Below are positions 62,370 through 64,000 of a stretch of DNA of 64,000 nucleotides, in pieces. The DNA lies in assembly GCF_011045035.1 (NCBI RefSeq), contig NZ_JAALAA010000004.1:186001-250000 (forward strand). The letters run 5' to 3'. Numbering within the stretch: position 1 is the stretch's first letter; each line of letters begins with the position of its first letter. The position numbers and the translations under genes are program-made. Below the pieces are notes generated by a model. The model was not told where the DNA came from and ran no database searches. It worked only from the letters and a program-made list of their open reading frames with translations. This DNA is from Nocardioides turkmenicus (GTDB lineage: Bacteria; Actinomycetota; Actinomycetes; Propionibacteriales; Nocardioidaceae).

Positions 62370-64000
62370 TCAGCTCACGTCGAGCCGCTTCTCCATGTCA
62401 TCGAGGATGGACTCGACCCTCGCGTACGTGTGGGAACTGTAGGCGCCGATGCTGCGTTCGGCGGCGAGCGCCTCGCGCATCGCGTCGAGGTAGCGCATCT
62501 GCAGGATCATCGTCTGCTCCATCACCGCCGGCCGGACTCTCGGCGCCTCCCGCACACCCGCGAGCACGCGCGGGAGGATGCGGTCCTTGAGCTTGGTCAC
62601 CAGCTTCGGGTCGATCGGCTCGCCGTCGATGGTCTGCGCCTCCAGCGGTCCGAGGGTGTCGACGGCCGACTCACCGACCTGGCGGAGCAGGGCGCGGAAC
62701 GCGTCGTGCTTGTCCTTGGCGCTCTCGGGGGAGAAGCGCATCCGGCGGATCAGGGCCGGAAGGGTGAGCCCGAAGAGCACGAGGGTGATGAGCGCGACCA
62801 GGAAGGCGGCGAGCACGACGGTCGCCCGGTGGGAGGTGCCGACCGGGATGGTCTGGGCGGCAGCGACCGTGACGACGCCGCGCATCCCGGCCCAGCCGAT
62901 CGTCAGGAAGCCGCGCCTCGTGATCGGCTCGCGCTCCTCGAAGTCGATGTCCGCCCGGCCCCGCGCCAGCCGCCGCCTGGCCGCGGTGATCCGGGCGTCC
63001 TCCCGGTCGTCGGCAGGGGTCAGCGAGTCGAGCTTCTCCTCGAACTGGTCCAGGCGGTTGCGTACGTCGTCCGGGCTGTCCTTCCGACCCCGGAGAGCCG
63101 GCCCGGCGAGGCCGGCGAACCGGAGCGCGACCAGCAGGCCGACGACGACCAGGACGAGCCCGGTCATCTCTCCTGGCGTTGTCTCGCCCTGCGCGGCGTC
63201 GACGAAGTCGGGCAGCTGGTAGCCCATCGCCAGGAAGACGCCGCTCTCCAGGATGAAGTTGAACGTGGTCCAGGTCGTGGCCTGGGTCTGCCGGTCGCGG
63301 GCGCTGAACCGGCGGCTGCCGAGCCCGCCGGTCACCAGGCCGGCGACGACCACGGCGAGCACGCCGGACGCGTCCAGCTCCTCGGCTGGGAAGTACGCGA
63401 TGAACGGCACCGCGAACGAGATCGTCGTGTTGAGCACCGGGTCGTCGAGCCGCTGCCGGAGCACTACGGTGAGCCACCCGACGACACCACCGATCACGAG
63501 CGCGCCGAGCACCGCCCACCCGAACTCCAGCACCGTACGTCCCAGCGAGAACGAGCTGGTCGCCGCGATCCCGGCGACGGCCGTGCGGAGCACGACGAGG
63601 GCGGACGCGTCGTTGACCAGGCTCTCCCCCTCCAGCACCGTCATCACCCGCGGCGGCAGCCCGACCCGGCGCCCGATCGCCGTCGCCGCCACCGCGTCGG
63701 TGGGGCTGACGACCGCGCCGAGCGCGACCGCGAGCGGGAACGAGATGTCCGGGAACAGCCAGTGCACGACCGCCCCGATCACCAGCGCCGAGACGATCAC
63801 CATCACGACCGAGAGCCAGCTGATCAGCCGGAGGTTCCGTCGGAAGTCGATCACCGGCAGGTTGACCGCGGAGGAGTAGAGCAGCGGCGGCAGTACGCCG
63901 GCCAGGACCAGCTCCGGATCGAGCTCGATCTCCGGCGCGCCGGGCAGATAGCTCGCCCCGATCCCGAGCCCCACGAGAAGCAGCGGCGCCGCCACCCCCG
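62370..64000 (-). CDS. CPA1-type Na+/H+ antiporter (5' end outside window)
   Basis: At least 541 residues and open at the window edge, so the N-terminal helix or two are missing. GVLPPLLYSSAVNLP, AVALGAVVSPTDAVAATAIG and LEGESLVNDASALVV are the ion-binding helices of the CPA1 antiporter family; GWAGMRGVVTVAAAQTIP is another family block. A charged cytoplasmic region (about 310-380) interrupts the helices, and the last about 140 residues form a helical soluble tail. It exports Na+ for H+ across the membrane. Confidence 0.92.
   Translation of the reverse strand, partial: GVAAPLLLVGLGIGASYLPGAPEIELDPELVLAGVLPPLLYSSAVNLPVIDFRRNLRLISWLSVVMVIVSALVIGAVVHWLFPDISFPLAVALGAVVSPTDAVAATAIGRRVGLPPRVMTVLEGESLVNDASALVVLRTAVAGIAATSSFSLGRTVLEFGWAVLGALVIGGVVGWLTVVLRQRLDDPVLNTTISFAVPFIAYFPAEELDASGVLAVVVAGLVTGGLGSRRFSARDRQTQATTWTTFNFILESGVFLAMGYQLPDFVDAAQGETTPGEMTGLVLVVVGLLVALRFAGLAGPALRGRKDSPDDVRNRLDQFEEKLDSLTPADDREDARITAARRRLARGRADIDFEEREPITRRGFLTIGWAGMRGVVTVAAAQTIPVGTSHRATVVLAAFLVALITLVLFGLTLPALIRRMRFSPESAKDKHDAFRALLRQVGESAVDTLGPLEAQTIDGEPIDPKLVTKLKDRILPRVLAGVREAPRVRPAVMEQTMILQMRYLDAMREALAAERSIGAYSSHTYARVESILDDMEKRLDVS

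Overview
This window reads as chromosomal DNA of a high-GC Gram-positive actinomycete, most likely of the family Nocardioidaceae (Nocardioides or a close relative). The inference rests on strong G/C third-position bias, very frequent GTACG/CGTAC words, GTG starts, many 4-bp ATGA/GTGA gene overlaps, and typical gene families: polyphosphate glucokinase, FprA, an AlkB-rubredoxin fusion, MmyB-type XRE regulators and ESX-type secretion substrates. I saw no rRNA, tRNA, CRISPR array, intact transposase or origin.

Layout. 1-6.7 kb: an accessory, visibly more A/T-rich block of type VII (ESX)-like secreted-protein genes. It holds a four-gene translationally coupled cassette (YbaB-like, EspC-like, WXG-containing, lipoprotein), an Ala/Gly-rich protein, two tandem paralogous lipoproteins and a lone WXG100-like gene. 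6.7-14.3 kb: a cytochrome P450, a NarL-type two-component pair whose kinase is broken by a frameshift, a RecQ helicase fused to a phosphoribosyltransferase-like domain, and an antibiotic-resistance ABC-F gene. The ABC-F gene is preceded by a 14-codon leader peptide containing M-R-L-R, the hallmark of macrolide-dependent ribosome stalling. 14.5-25 kb: secreted M4, M13, M15 and M1-like peptidases, an alkane hydroxylase-rubredoxin fusion with its TetR regulator and palindromic operator, ppgK and a nitroreductase. 25-38.5 kb: a YitT-like protein, the relic of an MmyB regulator, pntAB, DUF2332, an HTH-citrate-synthase fusion, an aldo/keto reductase with divergent MmyB regulator, two envelope glycosyltransferases and fprA.

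38.6-53.7 kb: a Clp-N/HTH protein behind two copies of a GTCAAC-N5-GTTGAC palindrome, a secreted protein, then a catabolic island. The island contains hydroxyquinol 1,2-dioxygenase, maleylacetate reductase, an FAD phenol-type monooxygenase, an alpha/beta hydrolase, a SnoaL-like protein, an epoxide hydrolase, a TetR regulator with matching operators at two places, a complete LIV-type ABC importer (livKGFHM) and an AraC regulator. The enzymes suggest uptake of an aromatic compound, hydroxylation to hydroxyquinol, intradiol cleavage to maleylacetate and reduction to 3-oxoadipate. 53.8-64 kb: dps behind a candidate iron box, a Rieske ferredoxin with its reductase, a secreted polyester hydrolase of the cutinase/PETase family, an AA10 LPMO-GH19 chitinase with divergent ROK repressor and operator, a multicopper oxidase operon, a sigma-factor/DoxX relic and a Na+/H+ antiporter cut by the window edge.

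Overall the region suits a soil saprophyte that uses polymers (chitin, polyester/cutin, protein), alkanes and aromatics, with iron- and substrate-responsive control. Apparent single-base frameshifts (near 326 and 8855) may be sequencing errors or real lesions.
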